Positions 8,194-18,484 of a stretch of DNA of 64,000 nucleotides are shown in pieces; positions within the stretch are counted from its first letter, which is position 1; every line of letters starts with the position of its first letter. This stretch comes from Methylolobus aquaticus (lineage in GTDB: Bacteria; Pseudomonadota; Gammaproteobacteria; Methylococcales; Methylococcaceae). Both the position numbers and the translations under genes were made by a program. The notes under the pieces were generated by a model. That model had not been told where the DNA came from. It searched no databases and saw nothing but the letters and a program-made list of their open reading frames with translations. The DNA lies in NCBI GenBank assembly GCA_004168015.1, contig SEYW01000009.1:105503-169502 (forward strand), given 5' to 3'.

Positions 8194-9075
8194 GTGAGTC
8201 GTTCCGAGGTCCGGAATGGCGAGAGGCCAGTGCGCGTTGCCCTCGGGATCGAGTACGACGGCAGTCGCTTCGCGGGCTGGCAATGGCAAAAGGGGCGCAG
8301 GACCGTGCAGGAGGTTCTCGAAACCGCTCTGAGTCGCGTCGCGGCCATTTCCGTTCGGGTGCATGCGTCAGGGCGCACCGACGCCGGCGTCCATGCCCTG
8401 CAACAAGTCGTCCATTTCGATTGCGCGGTAGAGCGCCCAATGCGGGGCTGGATCATGGGGACCAACAGCGCGCTGCCTGACGATGTCAGGGTGCTGTGGG
8501 CCCGGGTGGTTCCGTGTGACTTTCATGCACGTTACAGTGCGATCGCACGGTATTATCGCTATGCCATACTGAATCGCCCGATGCGTTCGGCGCTATTGCA
8601 CCGCAGGACCACCTGGTGTTTCTACCCGCTGGACGAGGTACGTATGCAGCGTGGGGCGGAGCATCTGCTCGGGGAACATGATTTTTCGTCTTTTCGGGCT
8701 CAGGGCTGTCAGTCGAAAAGCCCCTTCCGTCGGATGCACTTGCTCGACGTGAGCCGCGACGGTGATCAGGTCGTCGTGGATCTAGTTGCCAACGCATTCC
8801 TGCATCACATGGTTAGGAACATCGTCGGTGTTCTAATGACAATAGGTGCGGGCAAGGCTGAACCCGAGTGGGCCCGGGAAGTCCTCGACGCCCGGTCCCG
8901 GTCGCTCGCGAGTGTCACCGCACCGCCGGATGGGTTATATTTCGCCAGCGTCATGTACCCGGCCACTTTCGCCGTGCCACAAGATTCGATCTTTTCGCGC
9001 CTGCCCCCGGGCGTGGACCGCTTCAGACCCCATCATCCCCATGACGGCGTATCCCTGGCAACGAACTCGCGTTAA
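8194..9075 (+). CDS. truA: tRNA pseudouridine(38-40) synthase TruA
   Basis: A 293-residue enzyme that makes pseudouridine at positions 38-40 of the tRNA anticodon arm. The catalytic Asp is Asp63 in SGRTDAGVHA, and the N-terminal ALGIEYDGSRFAGWQWQ and C-terminal FLHHMVRNIVGVLM motifs are standard for TruA. The start is a GTG giving MSRSEVRNGE; a later in-frame GTG (VRVALGIEY) would give a shorter N-terminus. The last 35 bases overlap trpF out of frame. Confidence 0.95.
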   Translation: MSRSEVRNGERPVRVALGIEYDGSRFAGWQWQKGRRTVQEVLETALSRVAAISVRVHASGRTDAGVHALQQVVHFDCAVERPMRGWIMGTNSALPDDVRVLWARVVPCDFHARYSAIARYYRYAILNRPMRSALLHRRTTWCFYPLDEVRMQRGAEHLLGEHDFSSFRAQGCQSKSPFRRMHLLDVSRDGDQVVVDLVANAFLHHMVRNIVGVLMTIGAGKAEPEWAREVLDARSRSLASVTAPPDGLYFASVMYPATFAVPQDSIFSRLPPGVDRFRPHHPHDGVSLATNSR

Positions 9076-9697
9076 AATCTGCGGCTTGACTCAGCCCGGC
9101 GATGCCGAGCAGGCCGTGGCGCTGGGCGCCGATGCGATCGGACTGGTGTTCTACCCACCAAGCCCGCGGGCGGTCGATATCGATCGCGCACAGGCCGTGC
9201 TGGCGGCGGTCGGGCCGTTCGTGACGGTGGTTGGCCTGTTCGTCAACGCGACCGGGCACGAAGTGGACGGCGTTCTGTCCAAAGTGCGCATCGACCTGCT
9301 GCAGTTCCATGGGGACGAGTCTCCCGAGTATTGCGCCAGCTTTCGAAAACCGTATGTCCGGGCGTTACAGATGGCGCCAGACATCGATCTCGCAGCGGAG
9401 TTTGCCCGGTTTCCCGATGCGCTGGCGCTCTTGCTCGACGCCTACCACGGAGACATTCGGGGCGGTACCGGGCAAGCTTTCGACTGGCAGCGCGCGGTCG
9501 CGCCGCCGGGGCGGCAGCTCATTCTGGCGGGCGGCCTGAACCCCGACAACGTGGGGCAGGCGCTGGAAGTTGCAAGACCCTATGCCGTCGACGTGTCGAG
9601 CGGTGTGGAGAGCGCGAGGGGCATCAAGGACGCCGCCAGGATCGCGCGTTTCTTAACAGAGGTTTATGACTTTGATCAAAGACAGCGGTCGCGTTAG
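9041..9697 (+). CDS. trpF: Phosphoribosylanthranilate isomerase
   Basis: A 218-residue TIM-barrel enzyme that converts phosphoribosylanthranilate to CdRP, the third step of tryptophan synthesis after chorismate. Cys14 in KICG is the general base and Asp133 in LLLDAYHGD the general acid, both in place. [11 protein letters not shown] and [10 protein letters not shown] form the phosphate-binding end. The ATG at 9041 gives [17 protein letters not shown]; it lies inside truA, and the stop at 9697 lies inside trpB, so the gene overlaps both neighbours. It stands apart from trpC and trpD, as usual in Pseudomonas-like genomes. Confidence 0.95.
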   Translation: MTAYPWQRTRVKICGLTQPGDAEQAVALGADAIGLVFYPPSPRAVDIDRAQAVLAAVGPFVTVVGLFVNATGHEVDGVLSKVRIDLLQFHGDESPEYCASFRKPYVRALQMAPDIDLAAEFARFPDALALLLDAYHGDIRGGTGQAFDWQRAVAPPGRQLILAGGLNPDNVGQALEVARPYAVDVSSGVESARGIKDAARIARFLTEVYDFDQRQRSR

Positions 9698-10895
9698 CGG
9701 ACCCTACAATCTCCCGGACGAAAGGGGGCATTTCGGCCCCTACGGCGGTATTTTCGTCGCGGAAACGCTGATGGAGCCGCTGACCGAACTGCGTGCCGCG
9801 TATGAACGCTACCGCACGGACCCCGATTTCATCGCCGAACTCGATCACGACCTCAAGCACTATGTCGGCCGTCCATCGCCCGTGTATCACGCCGCGCGAT
9901 TGAGCCGGGAGGTCGGCGGAGCGCAGATCTACCTGAAACGTGAAGACCTGAATCACACCGGCGCGCACAAGGTCAACAATACGGTTGGCCAGGCGTTGTT
10001 GGCGCGCCGCATGAACAAACCGCGCATCATCGCCGAAACCGGTGCCGGTCAGCACGGGGTCGCAACGGCAACAGTGGCTGCGCGCCTCGGTCTCAAGTGC
10101 ATTGTGTACATGGGGGCCGTGGACGTCGAGCGGCAATCCCTAAATGTTTACCGCATGAAGTTGCTGGGTGCCGAGGTGGTGCCCGTGGAATCGGGTTCCC
10201 GGACTCTGAAGGACGCGCTGAACGAGGCGCTAAGGGACTGGGTGACTCATGTGGACGACACCTTTTACATCATTGGCACGGTGGCCGGGCCGCATCCGTA
10301 TCCGGCCATGGTTCGTGATTTTCAGTCCGTTATCGGGCGCGAGGCAAAACAGCAGATGCGGGAACTGACGGGGCGACTACCCGACGCGCTGGTGGCCTGC
10401 GTCGGCGGCGGGTCAAATGCCATCGGCTTGTTCCATCCCTTCATCGACGACGGCGAGGTCGCGATGTATGGGGTGGAAGCGGCCGGCGACGGCATCGAGA
10501 CCGGCCGGCATTCAGCCCCGCTCAGCGCGGGCCGGCCCGGGGTGCTGCACGGCAACCGGACGTATCTGATGGAAGATGAGGATGGCGAGATTATCGAAAC
10601 CCATTCCATTTCTGCCGGGCTGGACTACCCCGGCGTTGGTCCCGAGCATGCCTGGCTGAAGGACAGTGGCCGGGCGACGTATGTGGGCATCACCGATGCG
10701 CAGGCGATGGAAGGCTTCCACACACTGACGCTGACCGAGGGCATCATCCCGGCTCTGGAATCCAGCCATGCCGTGGCCTATGCGATCCAGCTGGCCGCCA
10801 CGATGAGGCCCGATCAGCAGATCCTCGTGAACCTTTCCGGGCGCGGTGACAAAGACATCAACACGATAGCCACACGAGAGGGTATCCGCCTGTGA
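9666..10895 (+). CDS. trpB: Tryptophan synthase beta chain
   Basis: A 409-residue PLP enzyme that condenses indole with serine as part of the alpha2-beta2 complex. Lys102 in [10 protein letters not shown] is the PLP lysine; [15 protein letters not shown] binds the cofactor phosphate, and ETGAGQHG is present. The N-terminal [19 protein letters not shown] is typical. It overlaps trpF by 32 bases and trpA by 4, so translation is probably coupled and would help keep the two subunits in balance. Confidence 0.97.
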   Translation: MTLIKDSGRVSGPYNLPDERGHFGPYGGIFVAETLMEPLTELRAAYERYRTDPDFIAELDHDLKHYVGRPSPVYHAARLSREVGGAQIYLKREDLNHTGAHKVNNTVGQALLARRMNKPRIIAETGAGQHGVATATVAARLGLKCIVYMGAVDVERQSLNVYRMKLLGAEVVPVESGSRTLKDALNEALRDWVTHVDDTFYIIGTVAGPHPYPAMVRDFQSVIGREAKQQMRELTGRLPDALVACVGGGSNAIGLFHPFIDDGEVAMYGVEAAGDGIETGRHSAPLSAGRPGVLHGNRTYLMEDEDGEIIETHSISAGLDYPGVGPEHAWLKDSGRATYVGITDAQAMEGFHTLTLTEGIIPALESSHAVAYAIQLAATMRPDQQILVNLSGRGDKDINTIATREGIRL

Positions 10896-11713
10896 GCCGG
10901 ATCCAGAACACGTTCGCTGCGCTGCGGGAGTCGGGGCGCAAGGCGCTGATTCCATTTTTGACCGCCGGTGACCCGACGGCCGAGTTCACCGTTCCTTGCA
11001 TGCATGCGATGGTCGCGGCAGGGGCCGACATCATTGAACTGGGCATTCCGTTCTCGGATCCCATGGCCGACGGGCCGGTGATTCAGCGTGCAAGTGAGCG
11101 CGCACTCGCTCACAAGATGAGCTTGCGCAAGACGCTCGCCCTGGTGGAGGCGTTCCGCCGAACCGACACCGTTACGCCGGTGGTGCTGATGGGTTACCTG
11201 AATCCGATCGAGAGTCTGGGCTACCGGACTTTTGTTGAACGCGCACGGGAAGTTGGTGTCGATGGAGCATTGACGGTTGATCTGCCGCCCGAAGAGTCAG
11301 GTGAGCTGCTGCCCTTGATGCTCGAGGCCGGGCTGGATCCCATTTTCCTATTGGCACCGAATAGCGGTCCGGAGCGCGTTCAAGAGATGTCCGATCTCGG
11401 TCGCGGTTACCTCTACTACGTCTCGCTGAAGGGCGTAACGGGCGCGTCGAATCTCGACCTGGATGATGTCGAACGACGCATTCGAGCGATCAAGGAAATC
11501 AGTTCATTGCCCGTCGGCGTCGGGTTTGGCGTGAAGAATGCCGAGATGGCGGGCACGATTGCGCGTTTCGCGGATGCGGTCGTGGTCGGGAGCGCGTTGG
11601 TGAGCCAGATCGAAGCCTTCCAGGACAGTCCGGATCAGGCGCAGGCCCAGATCGTTGACATCCTCAGGGCCATGCGCGAGGCCATGGACGCAAGCGCCGC
11701 GAGGGACGCATGA
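10892..11713 (+). CDS. trpA: Tryptophan synthase alpha chain
   Basis: A 273-residue TIM barrel that cleaves indole-3-glycerol phosphate and channels indole to TrpB. Both catalytic acids sit at the classic positions, Glu49 ([11 protein letters not shown]) and Asp60 (DPMADGP). [12 protein letters not shown] is the phosphate-binding loop. The start is a GTG that overlaps the trpB stop (GTGA), and the stop overlaps the accD ATG (ATGA), a tight operon layout. Confidence 0.97.
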   Translation: MSRIQNTFAALRESGRKALIPFLTAGDPTAEFTVPCMHAMVAAGADIIELGIPFSDPMADGPVIQRASERALAHKMSLRKTLALVEAFRRTDTVTPVVLMGYLNPIESLGYRTFVERAREVGVDGALTVDLPPEESGELLPLMLEAGLDPIFLLAPNSGPERVQEMSDLGRGYLYYVSLKGVTGASNLDLDDVERRIRAIKEISSLPVGVGFGVKNAEMAGTIARFADAVVVGSALVSQIEAFQDSPDQAQAQIVDILRAMREAMDASAARDA

Positions 11714-12660
11714 GCTGGTTTCAAAAGTTCGTTCCGGCAAAGATCCGGACCGAGGCATCGACCAAGAGTACCGTTCCCGAAGGCCTGTGGTCGAAATGCC
11801 CACACTGCGGCGCGATTCTGTATCGGGCCGAGTTGGAGCGGAACCTCGAGGTTTGTCCGAAATGCGCCCACCATCTGCGTATCAATGGGCGACGTCGCCT
11901 GCATTTCTTCCTTGACCCCGGCAATCGTCAGGAGATCGGCGAGCAACTGTCGCCGGTGGATCCCCTGAAATTCAAGGACAGCAAGAAGTACAAGGATCGC
12001 CTGGTGCAGTCCCAGAAAGGCACTGGCGAGAAAGATGCGCTGATCGTCGTTCGGGGCTATCTGAAAGGACTTCCCATCGTATCCGCGTCTTTCAATTTTG
12101 AGTTCATGGGTGGCTCGATGGGGTCGGTCGTGGGCGAACGTTTCGTCCGCGCCGTCAACGAGAGTTTGCGAGAACGTATCCCACTGGTCGTGTTCAGTGC
12201 GAGCGGCGGCGCGCGCATGCAAGAGTCGCTGATCTCCCTGTTTCAGATGGCAAAGACCAGTGCTGCCCTGGCGCGGTTGTCGGCTGCGGGTGTGCCGTTC
12301 ATCTCGATAATGACCGATCCGACGATGGGCGGAGTCTCGGCGAGTCTCGCCATGCTGGGCGACATCAACGTGGCAGAGCCGGCGGCCCTGATCGGCTTCG
12401 CTGGTCCTCGGGTCATTGAGCAGACGGTCCGCGAGAAGTTGCCCGAAGGTTTTCAGCGCAGCGAATTTCTGTTGGAACACGGCGCGATCGATCTGATACT
12501 CGATCGGCGTGAAATGCGCGACCGTATCCACCGGCTGCTGTTGCTGCTGACGGGCACCCAGGCCAGGGACAAAGGGCGCGAAGCGGACCTGTCCCGACCG
12601 GAGGTTGCCGCCCCGACGTCAGCCTTTCGCTCGGCGCTGGATAGTCCCGAAGCCAACTGA
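11710..12660 (+). CDS. accD: Acetyl-CoA carboxylase, carboxyltransferase beta subunit
   Basis: A 316-residue protein that, with AccA, transfers the carboxyl group from biotin to acetyl-CoA to give malonyl-CoA. The N-terminal four-cysteine zinc finger is intact (Cys30, Cys33, Cys49, Cys52), followed by a crotonase-like carboxyltransferase core with [22 protein letters not shown] and [17 protein letters not shown]. The last 35 residues or so are poorly conserved. It lies between trpA and folC, as in many gammaproteobacteria. Confidence 0.97.
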   Translation: MSWFQKFVPAKIRTEASTKSTVPEGLWSKCPHCGAILYRAELERNLEVCPKCAHHLRINGRRRLHFFLDPGNRQEIGEQLSPVDPLKFKDSKKYKDRLVQSQKGTGEKDALIVVRGYLKGLPIVSASFNFEFMGGSMGSVVGERFVRAVNESLRERIPLVVFSASGGARMQESLISLFQMAKTSAALARLSAAGVPFISIMTDPTMGGVSASLAMLGDINVAEPAALIGFAGPRVIEQTVREKLPEGFQRSEFLLEHGAIDLILDRREMRDRIHRLLLLLTGTQARDKGREADLSRPEVAAPTSAFRSALDSPEAN

Positions 12661-12663
12661 ACA

Positions 12664-13944
12664 ATGCGTTTCGGGAGGCTGGCTGACTGGTTGGCCTGGC
12701 AGGAGACGCTGCATCCGCGCACCATTGACTTAGGCCTGGACCGCGTCGAGTCCGTGCATCGACGGCTCGCTGCGCCGTTTCCGGGGCCGCCTCCGGTAAC
12801 TATCACGGTTGCAGGAACGAACGGCAAAGGCTCGTCCGTAGCCTATTTGTCCGCTATCCTCCGGGCGCAGGGCTACCGCGTCGGCAGTTATACCTCGCCT
12901 CACCTGCTGCGTTACAACGAACGCATCTCCATCGATGGGGAGCCGGTTGGCGATGCCGCTATCTGCCGAGCGTTCGCGGACATCGATGATGCGCGCGGCG
13001 AAACCACACTGAGCTTCTTCGAGTTCGGGACCCTTGCGGCTCTGGATATTTTCGGTCGGGAACGCGTCGACGTTCAGGTGCTCGAGGTGGGGCTTGGGGG
13101 CCGCCTGGATGCCGTGAATATCGTAGACGCCGACGTGGTTTTGGTGACCAGCATCGGTATCGACCATGAGGAATGGCTCGGCGACTCCCGCGAGGCGATC
13201 GGCCTGGAAAAGGCCGGTGTGATGCGGCGCGGTCGTCCGGCAGTGATTGCCGATCCCGAGCCACCCGAATCGATGCTGGCTCATGCTGACAGCCTCTCGG
13301 TCGACTTGCGAGTCATCGGGAGGGACTTCGATTTTCTCGAATCCTCTGCCGGGTGGTCGTGGCGCAGCCGTGCGGTTCGGGTGGACGATCTTCCGCTGCC
13401 GCCCCTCGGCGGCACCCACCAACTTCGGAATGCGGCCGGAGCGTTGCAGGCCATCGATCTGATCGCGGGCGTGCTGCCGGTCAGCGAATCGGCCATCCGG
13501 GCAGGCCTGTCGGGGGCTCGCCTTAGCGGCCGGTTCCAGGTGATTCCCGGTGACCGTCCGGTCGTGATGGACGTGGCTCACAACGTGCAGGCCGTCGGTG
13601 TGCTTGCGACGCAATTGCGAGAACGCTTTCCCGAGAAGCGCTTACATGCGGTCTTCGCCTTGATGCGCGACAAGGACCAGATTGGGGTGGTGACGCAGAT
13701 GAAGGATCTGGTTGCGGCCTGGTATCTTCCTCGCTTGCAAGTGCCGCGCGCCGCAACCCCGGAGCAACTGAGGGATGTGCTTAGAAGTTCCGGTGTGGAG
13801 AGGGTAGAATGTGGATTCAGCCGGGTCAGCGATGCCGTCGCGGCAGCACGCGCCGGAGCGGTTGCCGGTGATCCTATTGTCGTCTTCGGTTCCTTTTTTC
13901 TGATTGCCGAGTACCTTGCTCAAGATGGCCGATCGATTGGGTGA
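12664..13944 (+). CDS. folC: Bifunctional folylpolyglutamate synthase / dihydrofolate synthase
   Basis: A 426-residue Mur-ligase-like ATPase that adds glutamate to dihydropteroate and to reduced folates. The ATP loop VAGTNGKGSSVAY is at about residues 49-61; TSPHLLRYNERI and LEVGLGGRLDAVNI are folate-ligase motifs, and VMDVAHNVQAV is the C-terminal domain signature. It starts 3 bases after the accD stop and ends directly against the next gene with no gap. GGRLDAVN distinguishes it from other Mur-type ligases. Confidence 0.96.
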   Translation: MRFGRLADWLAWQETLHPRTIDLGLDRVESVHRRLAAPFPGPPPVTITVAGTNGKGSSVAYLSAILRAQGYRVGSYTSPHLLRYNERISIDGEPVGDAAICRAFADIDDARGETTLSFFEFGTLAALDIFGRERVDVQVLEVGLGGRLDAVNIVDADVVLVTSIGIDHEEWLGDSREAIGLEKAGVMRRGRPAVIADPEPPESMLAHADSLSVDLRVIGRDFDFLESSAGWSWRSRAVRVDDLPLPPLGGTHQLRNAAGALQAIDLIAGVLPVSESAIRAGLSGARLSGRFQVIPGDRPVVMDVAHNVQAVGVLATQLRERFPEKRLHAVFALMRDKDQIGVVTQMKDLVAAWYLPRLQVPRAATPEQLRDVLRSSGVERVECGFSRVSDAVAAARAGAVAGDPIVVFGSFFLIAEYLAQDGRSIG

Positions 13945-15096
13945 ATGCCATTGGATGATGAATTAAAACAGCGGCTCATTGGGGCGACAATCATCGTCGC
14001 ACTGGTCGTGCTGTTCGTTCCCTTGTTGTTCGACGCAGCGCCAGATCCGAGTACGGAAGCCGTTGACGGAACGGCCGCGCAGTCGCTGCCTCCGGGCACC
14101 GAGGTCGTTGAGCCTGTGGCTGGCGTCAGCGAGCCATCGGTCGAGGGTGACGGGTACAAGATCATCCCCCTCACCGACTCGGCCGGCTCGGAACCCGTGG
14201 CCGTTACCCCCCGGAGGGATGAACCGTCAACGGCATCGAGTCCAGAGCAACAATCCGAATATTTGGAAGACGAGGGCGCCGGGACCGTTGAAGTCCCAAC
14301 ACCTGATAGCCCACTGGGACAGGGTGCTCGCGGCGTCGCGCATCTTGCCCCTGCCGCAGAGAAATCCTTGGCGAAGAAGAAGCCGGCGGGCGAGGCGCCC
14401 GGCAACGACCTGTCGCATGGCGCTGTAGCGAAGGTGCCGGATGATGACCGGCCGGTCAAAACTCAGCCCGCTGCTGGTAAGGCCGCTCCACCGCATCCGA
14501 AAGCATCGGCCGAGGTTGCCAAAAAGCCGACAGCGGCCAAGGCGCCGCCTTCTGCCCCGCCACCAGCTCCGTCCCATTCCGCGGCCAAGCCTGCCGCTAC
14601 CGGCGGAACGGCGCGGCGGGAGGAGAAGAAAGCCGCGGTAAAGCCCAGTGAGCCGGCGAAGTCCGCCGCACCCTCGAAAGCGACGAGCCCGGCGCCGCCT
14701 CAAAAAAAGAAGGTCGAAGTCGCAGGTAAATCGGCGACGACCGTCGCAGAGGCTGGCACTGGCGAGGGCGCAGCTCCGGGTTCTGCGGTTACTCAGCCCG
14801 CGAAGGCGCCCGCCCAGGCCAAGTCGATGGTGGCCCGGAAACCGAAGGGCGAGGATGCTCCAACACGCTGGGTTGTCCAGACCTCAAGCTTCACCAGCGA
14901 AGCGAGCGCCAGGGCATTGGCAGAGAAATTGCGCAAGAACAAGTTCGATGCTTTCGTAGAGACCATTCCCGGGGCCGGGGGTGTCAACTACCGGGTGTCG
15001 GTGGGCCCTGAGCCGGACAAGGGACGTGCCGAGCAGGCCCGCAAGCGTCTCGAATCGTCGGTAGGCATGAGCGGAACGGTTAGCGGCCGCAAATGA
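13945..15096 (+). CDS. SPOR-domain membrane protein (DedD-like)
   Basis: A 383-residue bitopic protein. A short cytoplasmic N-terminus (LDDELKQRLIGA) leads to one membrane segment at about residues 11-29. A long linker rich in Ala, Pro and Lys (about 60-305) then reaches a C-terminal SPOR domain (about 308-383, WVVQTSSFTSEASARALAEK onward). SPOR domains bind denuded septal peptidoglycan, so a role at the division site is likely. It takes the place DedD holds between folC and cvpA in enterics, but the linker is longer than usual. Confidence 0.88.
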   Translation: MPLDDELKQRLIGATIIVALVVLFVPLLFDAAPDPSTEAVDGTAAQSLPPGTEVVEPVAGVSEPSVEGDGYKIIPLTDSAGSEPVAVTPRRDEPSTASSPEQQSEYLEDEGAGTVEVPTPDSPLGQGARGVAHLAPAAEKSLAKKKPAGEAPGNDLSHGAVAKVPDDDRPVKTQPAAGKAAPPHPKASAEVAKKPTAAKAPPSAPPPAPSHSAAKPAATGGTARREEKKAAVKPSEPAKSAAPSKATSPAPPQKKKVEVAGKSATTVAEAGTGEGAAPGSAVTQPAKAPAQAKSMVARKPKGEDAPTRWVVQTSSFTSEASARALAEKLRKNKFDAFVETIPGAGGVNYRVSVGPEPDKGRAEQARKRLESSVGMSGTVSGRK

Positions 15097-15175
15097 TCAG
15101 ATCCGCAGGGTTTGCCTTTGCCGCTATGGGTAGCGGCACGATGGGTTTGGCCCGCGACTAGGTCTGGCGCCGGTC

Positions 15176-15673
15176 ATGCATTTCACTTGGGCCGACTATG
15201 TGATCCTCGGCATACTCGTCATTTCAGGCTTGCTCGGCCTGATGAGGGGTTTCGTCCGGGAAATCTTTTCGCTGGTCGCCTGGGTGGCGGCCGTTACGCT
15301 GGCGGTGCATTTCAGCGATCAAGTGGCGGTTTATCTCCAGCACTTGATCGAAGCAGCCCCGCTGCGCAAGGCCGCCGCTTTTTGTCTGATCCTGTTTGTA
15401 GTGCTGATCCTGGGCGCTCTGATTGGCAGTCTGCTCGCCGGAATCCTCTCCGGAACCGGGCTCTCGGGGACGGACCGTATTGTCGGTCTCATCTTCGGGG
15501 TGTTCCGCGGCGGTATCCTGGTGGCTTTGCTGGTTCTGGTCGGGGGTCTGACGCCCGCGCCGCGTGCAATCTGGTGGAAAGAGGCAACACTCATTCCCCC
15601 GTTCGAGAGGGCAGCGTTGTGGATGCGAGACAGGATGCCGGCCAGTTGGCTGAGCAATTTGAACTATCACTGA
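15176..15673 (+). CDS. cvpA: CvpA family membrane protein
   Basis: A 165-residue protein with four predicted membrane helices. The N-terminal [20 protein letters not shown] followed by [14 protein letters not shown] is diagnostic of CvpA. The name comes from colicin V production, but in most bacteria it is an envelope protein of unclear function encoded next to purF, as here. It lies about 80 bases after the SPOR gene and 28 bases before purF. Confidence 0.93.
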   Translation: MHFTWADYVILGILVISGLLGLMRGFVREIFSLVAWVAAVTLAVHFSDQVAVYLQHLIEAAPLRKAAAFCLILFVVLILGALIGSLLAGILSGTGLSGTDRIVGLIFGVFRGGILVALLVLVGGLTPAPRAIWWKEATLIPPFERAALWMRDRMPASWLSNLNYH

Positions 15674-15701
15674 CGGCTCACTGAATCCGGAGTACGAAGT
15701 T

Positions 15702-17213
15702 ATGTGTGGCGTAGTCGGTATGGTTTCCCATGGCGAGGTCAACCAGGAACTCTACGAGGCGCTGACGGTGTTGCAGCACCGGGGTCAGGATGCCGCCGGC
15801 ATCGTGACCTGCGAGCATGATCGCCTCTACCTTCGCAAGGAAAGCGGCCTGGTCCGGGACGTGTTCCATGCGCGCCACATGCTGACGCTGCGTGGAACGA
15901 TGGGGATCGGACACGTGCGCTATCCGACCGCGGGCTGCACCAGTTCGGCCGAGGCCCAGCCCTTTTATGTGAATTCTCCCTATGGCATCTCGCTGGCGCA
16001 CAATGGCAACCTGACGAATGCCGAGGTCTTGAAGCGGGAGCTATTCGTGCAGGATCAGCGGCACATCAACACCGACTCCGATTCGGAAGTGCTGCTCAAC
16101 GTCTTCGCCCACGAATTACAAGAGTTGGGGAAGCTGAAGATCAACGCCGAGGATATCTTCAAGGCCGTAGCTGGGGTGCACCGTCGCTGCCGCGGAGCCT
16201 ACTCGGTTGTCATGATGGTCACCGGCATCGGTGTGTTCGGTTTTCGTGACCCCTATGGCATCAGGCCGCTGGTATTCGGTGAGCGCGCCATCGGGCATGG
16301 TCGCAAGGACTACGCGATCGCGTCGGAGAGCGTCGCGCTGGATGTGCTGGGATTCAAACTGATACGCGATGTCGCTCCCGGTGAAGTCGTGCTGATCGAT
16401 AACGATGGCGTCCTCCACACACGTCAATGCGCCGAGCATGTTTGGCACTCGCCGTGCATCTTCGAGTATGTCTATTTCGCGCGTCCCGACTCGATCATCG
16501 ACAATATCTCGGTCTACAAGGCGCGCCTGAGGATGGGCGATAAGCTGGCCGACAAGTTGCTCCGGGAACGTCCCGACCATGACATCGATGTGGTGATCCC
16601 GATTCCGGACACGAGCCGTACGTCCGCATTGCAACTGGCCAACCGGATCGGCGTCAAGTACCGTGAAGGTTTCGTCAAGAACCGGTATATCGGTCGGACC
16701 TTCATCATGCCCGGACAACAGCAGCGCAGTAAATCGGTTCGGCAAAAGCTGAATGCGATCGACCTGGAGTTTCGTGGCAAGAACGTGCTGCTCGTCGACG
16801 ATTCCATCGTGCGGGGCACGACCTCGATGCAGATCATACAAATGGCGCGCGACGCCGGTGCCCGGAAAGTCTACTTTGCTTCCGCCTCGCCACCGGTGCG
16901 TTTTCCCAACGTCTACGGTATCGACATGCCGGCCGCTCACGAGTTGATCGCACACGATCGCACCGACGAACAGGTGCAGGAAGCGCTCGGCGCCGACTGG
17001 CTGATCTATCAGGACCTGGACGATCTGATCGATGCGGTGCATCGGGGTAACCCGGAGATTCACCGCTTCGACACATCGTGCTTCAACAACGAGTACGTGA
17101 CGGGGGACGTTAACCAGGACTATCTGGACCGTCTGGGTGAGGATCGCTCCGATCACGCCAAACGCGCGCGTGAATCGGAATCCTCGATCATCGAGATGTA
17201 CAACACGGTTTGA
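15702..17213 (+). CDS. purF: Amidophosphoribosyltransferase
   Basis: A 503-residue enzyme for the first committed step of purine synthesis, making phosphoribosylamine from PRPP and glutamine. Cys2 ([11 protein letters not shown]) is the N-terminal nucleophile of the glutaminase domain, with no propeptide. The PRPP loop [13 protein letters not shown] is at about residues 363-375, and GYRYPTAG-type substrate elements ([20 protein letters not shown]) are present. It lacks the iron-sulfur cysteines of the Bacillus type, fitting the E. coli class. prs in the same window supplies its substrate. Confidence 0.97.
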   Translation: MCGVVGMVSHGEVNQELYEALTVLQHRGQDAAGIVTCEHDRLYLRKESGLVRDVFHARHMLTLRGTMGIGHVRYPTAGCTSSAEAQPFYVNSPYGISLAHNGNLTNAEVLKRELFVQDQRHINTDSDSEVLLNVFAHELQELGKLKINAEDIFKAVAGVHRRCRGAYSVVMMVTGIGVFGFRDPYGIRPLVFGERAIGHGRKDYAIASESVALDVLGFKLIRDVAPGEVVLIDNDGVLHTRQCAEHVWHSPCIFEYVYFARPDSIIDNISVYKARLRMGDKLADKLLRERPDHDIDVVIPIPDTSRTSALQLANRIGVKYREGFVKNRYIGRTFIMPGQQQRSKSVRQKLNAIDLEFRGKNVLLVDDSIVRGTTSMQIIQMARDAGARKVYFASASPPVRFPNVYGIDMPAAHELIAHDRTDEQVQEALGADWLIYQDLDDLIDAVHRGNPEIHRFDTSCFNNEYVTGDVNQDYLDRLGEDRSDHAKRARESESSIIEMYNTV

Positions 17214-17246
17214 TCCGTCAATGCAGGGATTCGGGGCAGGGCCAGC

Positions 17247-18434
17247 ATGAGTGATTTCGACTTGAGCGAGTGCGCGCTGACGACCCTGGCGATCCGGGCC
17301 GGCCAAAGCCGGACTGCAGAACAGGAACACAGCGATCCGATCTTTGCGACCTCCAGCTACGTTTTCCGCAGCGCCGCCGAAGCCGCAGCGCGTTTCAGTG
17401 GCAAGGAGCCTGGGAACATCTATTCGCGCTTCACGAACCCGACCGTGCGCGCCTTCGAGCAACGACTGGCGATGCTGGAGGGAGGAGAGCGATGTATCGC
17501 GACAGCTTCCGGTATGGCCGCGATCGCTTCCGTTGCCTTTGCGCTGCTTAAGAGCGGCGATCACGTGGTCTGCTCCCGTGGCGTGTTCGGGAACACGACG
17601 CTGCTATTCCGGAACTATCTCGAGAAGTTCGGTGTGACGACGAGCTTCGTAGACCTGACGGACTATGACGGCTGGCAGGCGGCGATCCGGACGGGCACCC
17701 GGTTCCTGTTCGTCGAGACGCCGTCCAATCCGCTGACGGAAATCGTGGACATCGCGCGTCTGGCCGCACTGGCCCGTGACGGCGGAGCGCTGCTGATCGT
17801 CGACAACTGCTTTTGCACGCCCGCTTTGCAGCGACCGCTGGATCTGGGTGCCGATATCGTCATTCATTCCGCGACGAAGTACCTTGATGGTCAGGGGCGC
17901 TGTATTGGCGGCGCCATTATCGGTTCGCAGGCGCTACTGGATGGCGAGATCTACCCGTTCTCCCGCACCGGCGGGCCCGCGATGAGCCCGTTCAATGCCT
18001 GGGTCTTTCTGAAGGGGCTCGAGACGCTATCCTTGCGCATGCTCGCGCACTCCGAGCGCGCGCTGCGCTTGGCGCGCTGGCTCGAGACCCGGTCCTGGGT
18101 CAATCGGGTTTACTATCCGGGGCTGGAGTCACATCCCCAATACCATTTGGCACAGCAGCAGCAGGTCGCCGGTGGCGGCATTGTGAGTTTCGATGTCAGG
18201 GGAGGACAAGAGGCTGCGTGGCGGGTGATCGACGCGACGCGCCTCGTGTCGATCACGGCGAATCTCGGGGATGTCAAGACCACCATCACCCACCCGGCGA
18301 CGACCACTCATGGCCGACTCACCGAGCCTGAAAGATCCGCCGCCGGCATCGGTGCAAGTTTGCTTCGTGTGGCCGTCGGACTCGAGGATGGCGACGACAT
18401 TCAAAGGGATCTGGCTCGGGGGCTAGAGTCCTGA
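17247..18434 (+). CDS. metZ: O-succinylhomoserine sulfhydrylase
   Basis: A 395-residue Cys/Met-metabolism PLP enzyme. Lys211 in HSATKYLDGQGRCIGG is the PLP lysine; SNPLTEIVDI and YSRFTNPTV are family motifs. DGQGRCIGG, together with the position after purF, points to MetZ, which makes homocysteine directly from O-succinylhomoserine and sulfide, rather than cystathionine gamma-synthase MetB. It is the last gene of the long series that begins at truA. Confidence 0.93.
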   Translation: MSDFDLSECALTTLAIRAGQSRTAEQEHSDPIFATSSYVFRSAAEAAARFSGKEPGNIYSRFTNPTVRAFEQRLAMLEGGERCIATASGMAAIASVAFALLKSGDHVVCSRGVFGNTTLLFRNYLEKFGVTTSFVDLTDYDGWQAAIRTGTRFLFVETPSNPLTEIVDIARLAALARDGGALLIVDNCFCTPALQRPLDLGADIVIHSATKYLDGQGRCIGGAIIGSQALLDGEIYPFSRTGGPAMSPFNAWVFLKGLETLSLRMLAHSERALRLARWLETRSWVNRVYYPGLESHPQYHLAQQQQVAGGGIVSFDVRGGQEAAWRVIDATRLVSITANLGDVKTTITHPATTTHGRLTEPERSAAGIGASLLRVAVGLEDGDDIQRDLARGLES

Positions 18435-18484
18435 CTAGACTTCCTGCCTAGAACGTCTTTCACTCAGCCAAAAGGAGAGGTGAC

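Noticed and set aside
14500..14830. Repetitive codons that might suggest a repeat array or CRISPR
   Set aside because: They are irregular Ala/Pro/Lys codons in the linker of the SPOR protein; no fixed-length repeat and spacer pattern exists.
16116..17564. A 482-codon leftward open frame opposite purF and metZ
   Set aside because: It lies antisense to two certain genes, is rich in His/Asp/Arg from complementary GC-rich codons, and has no family motif.
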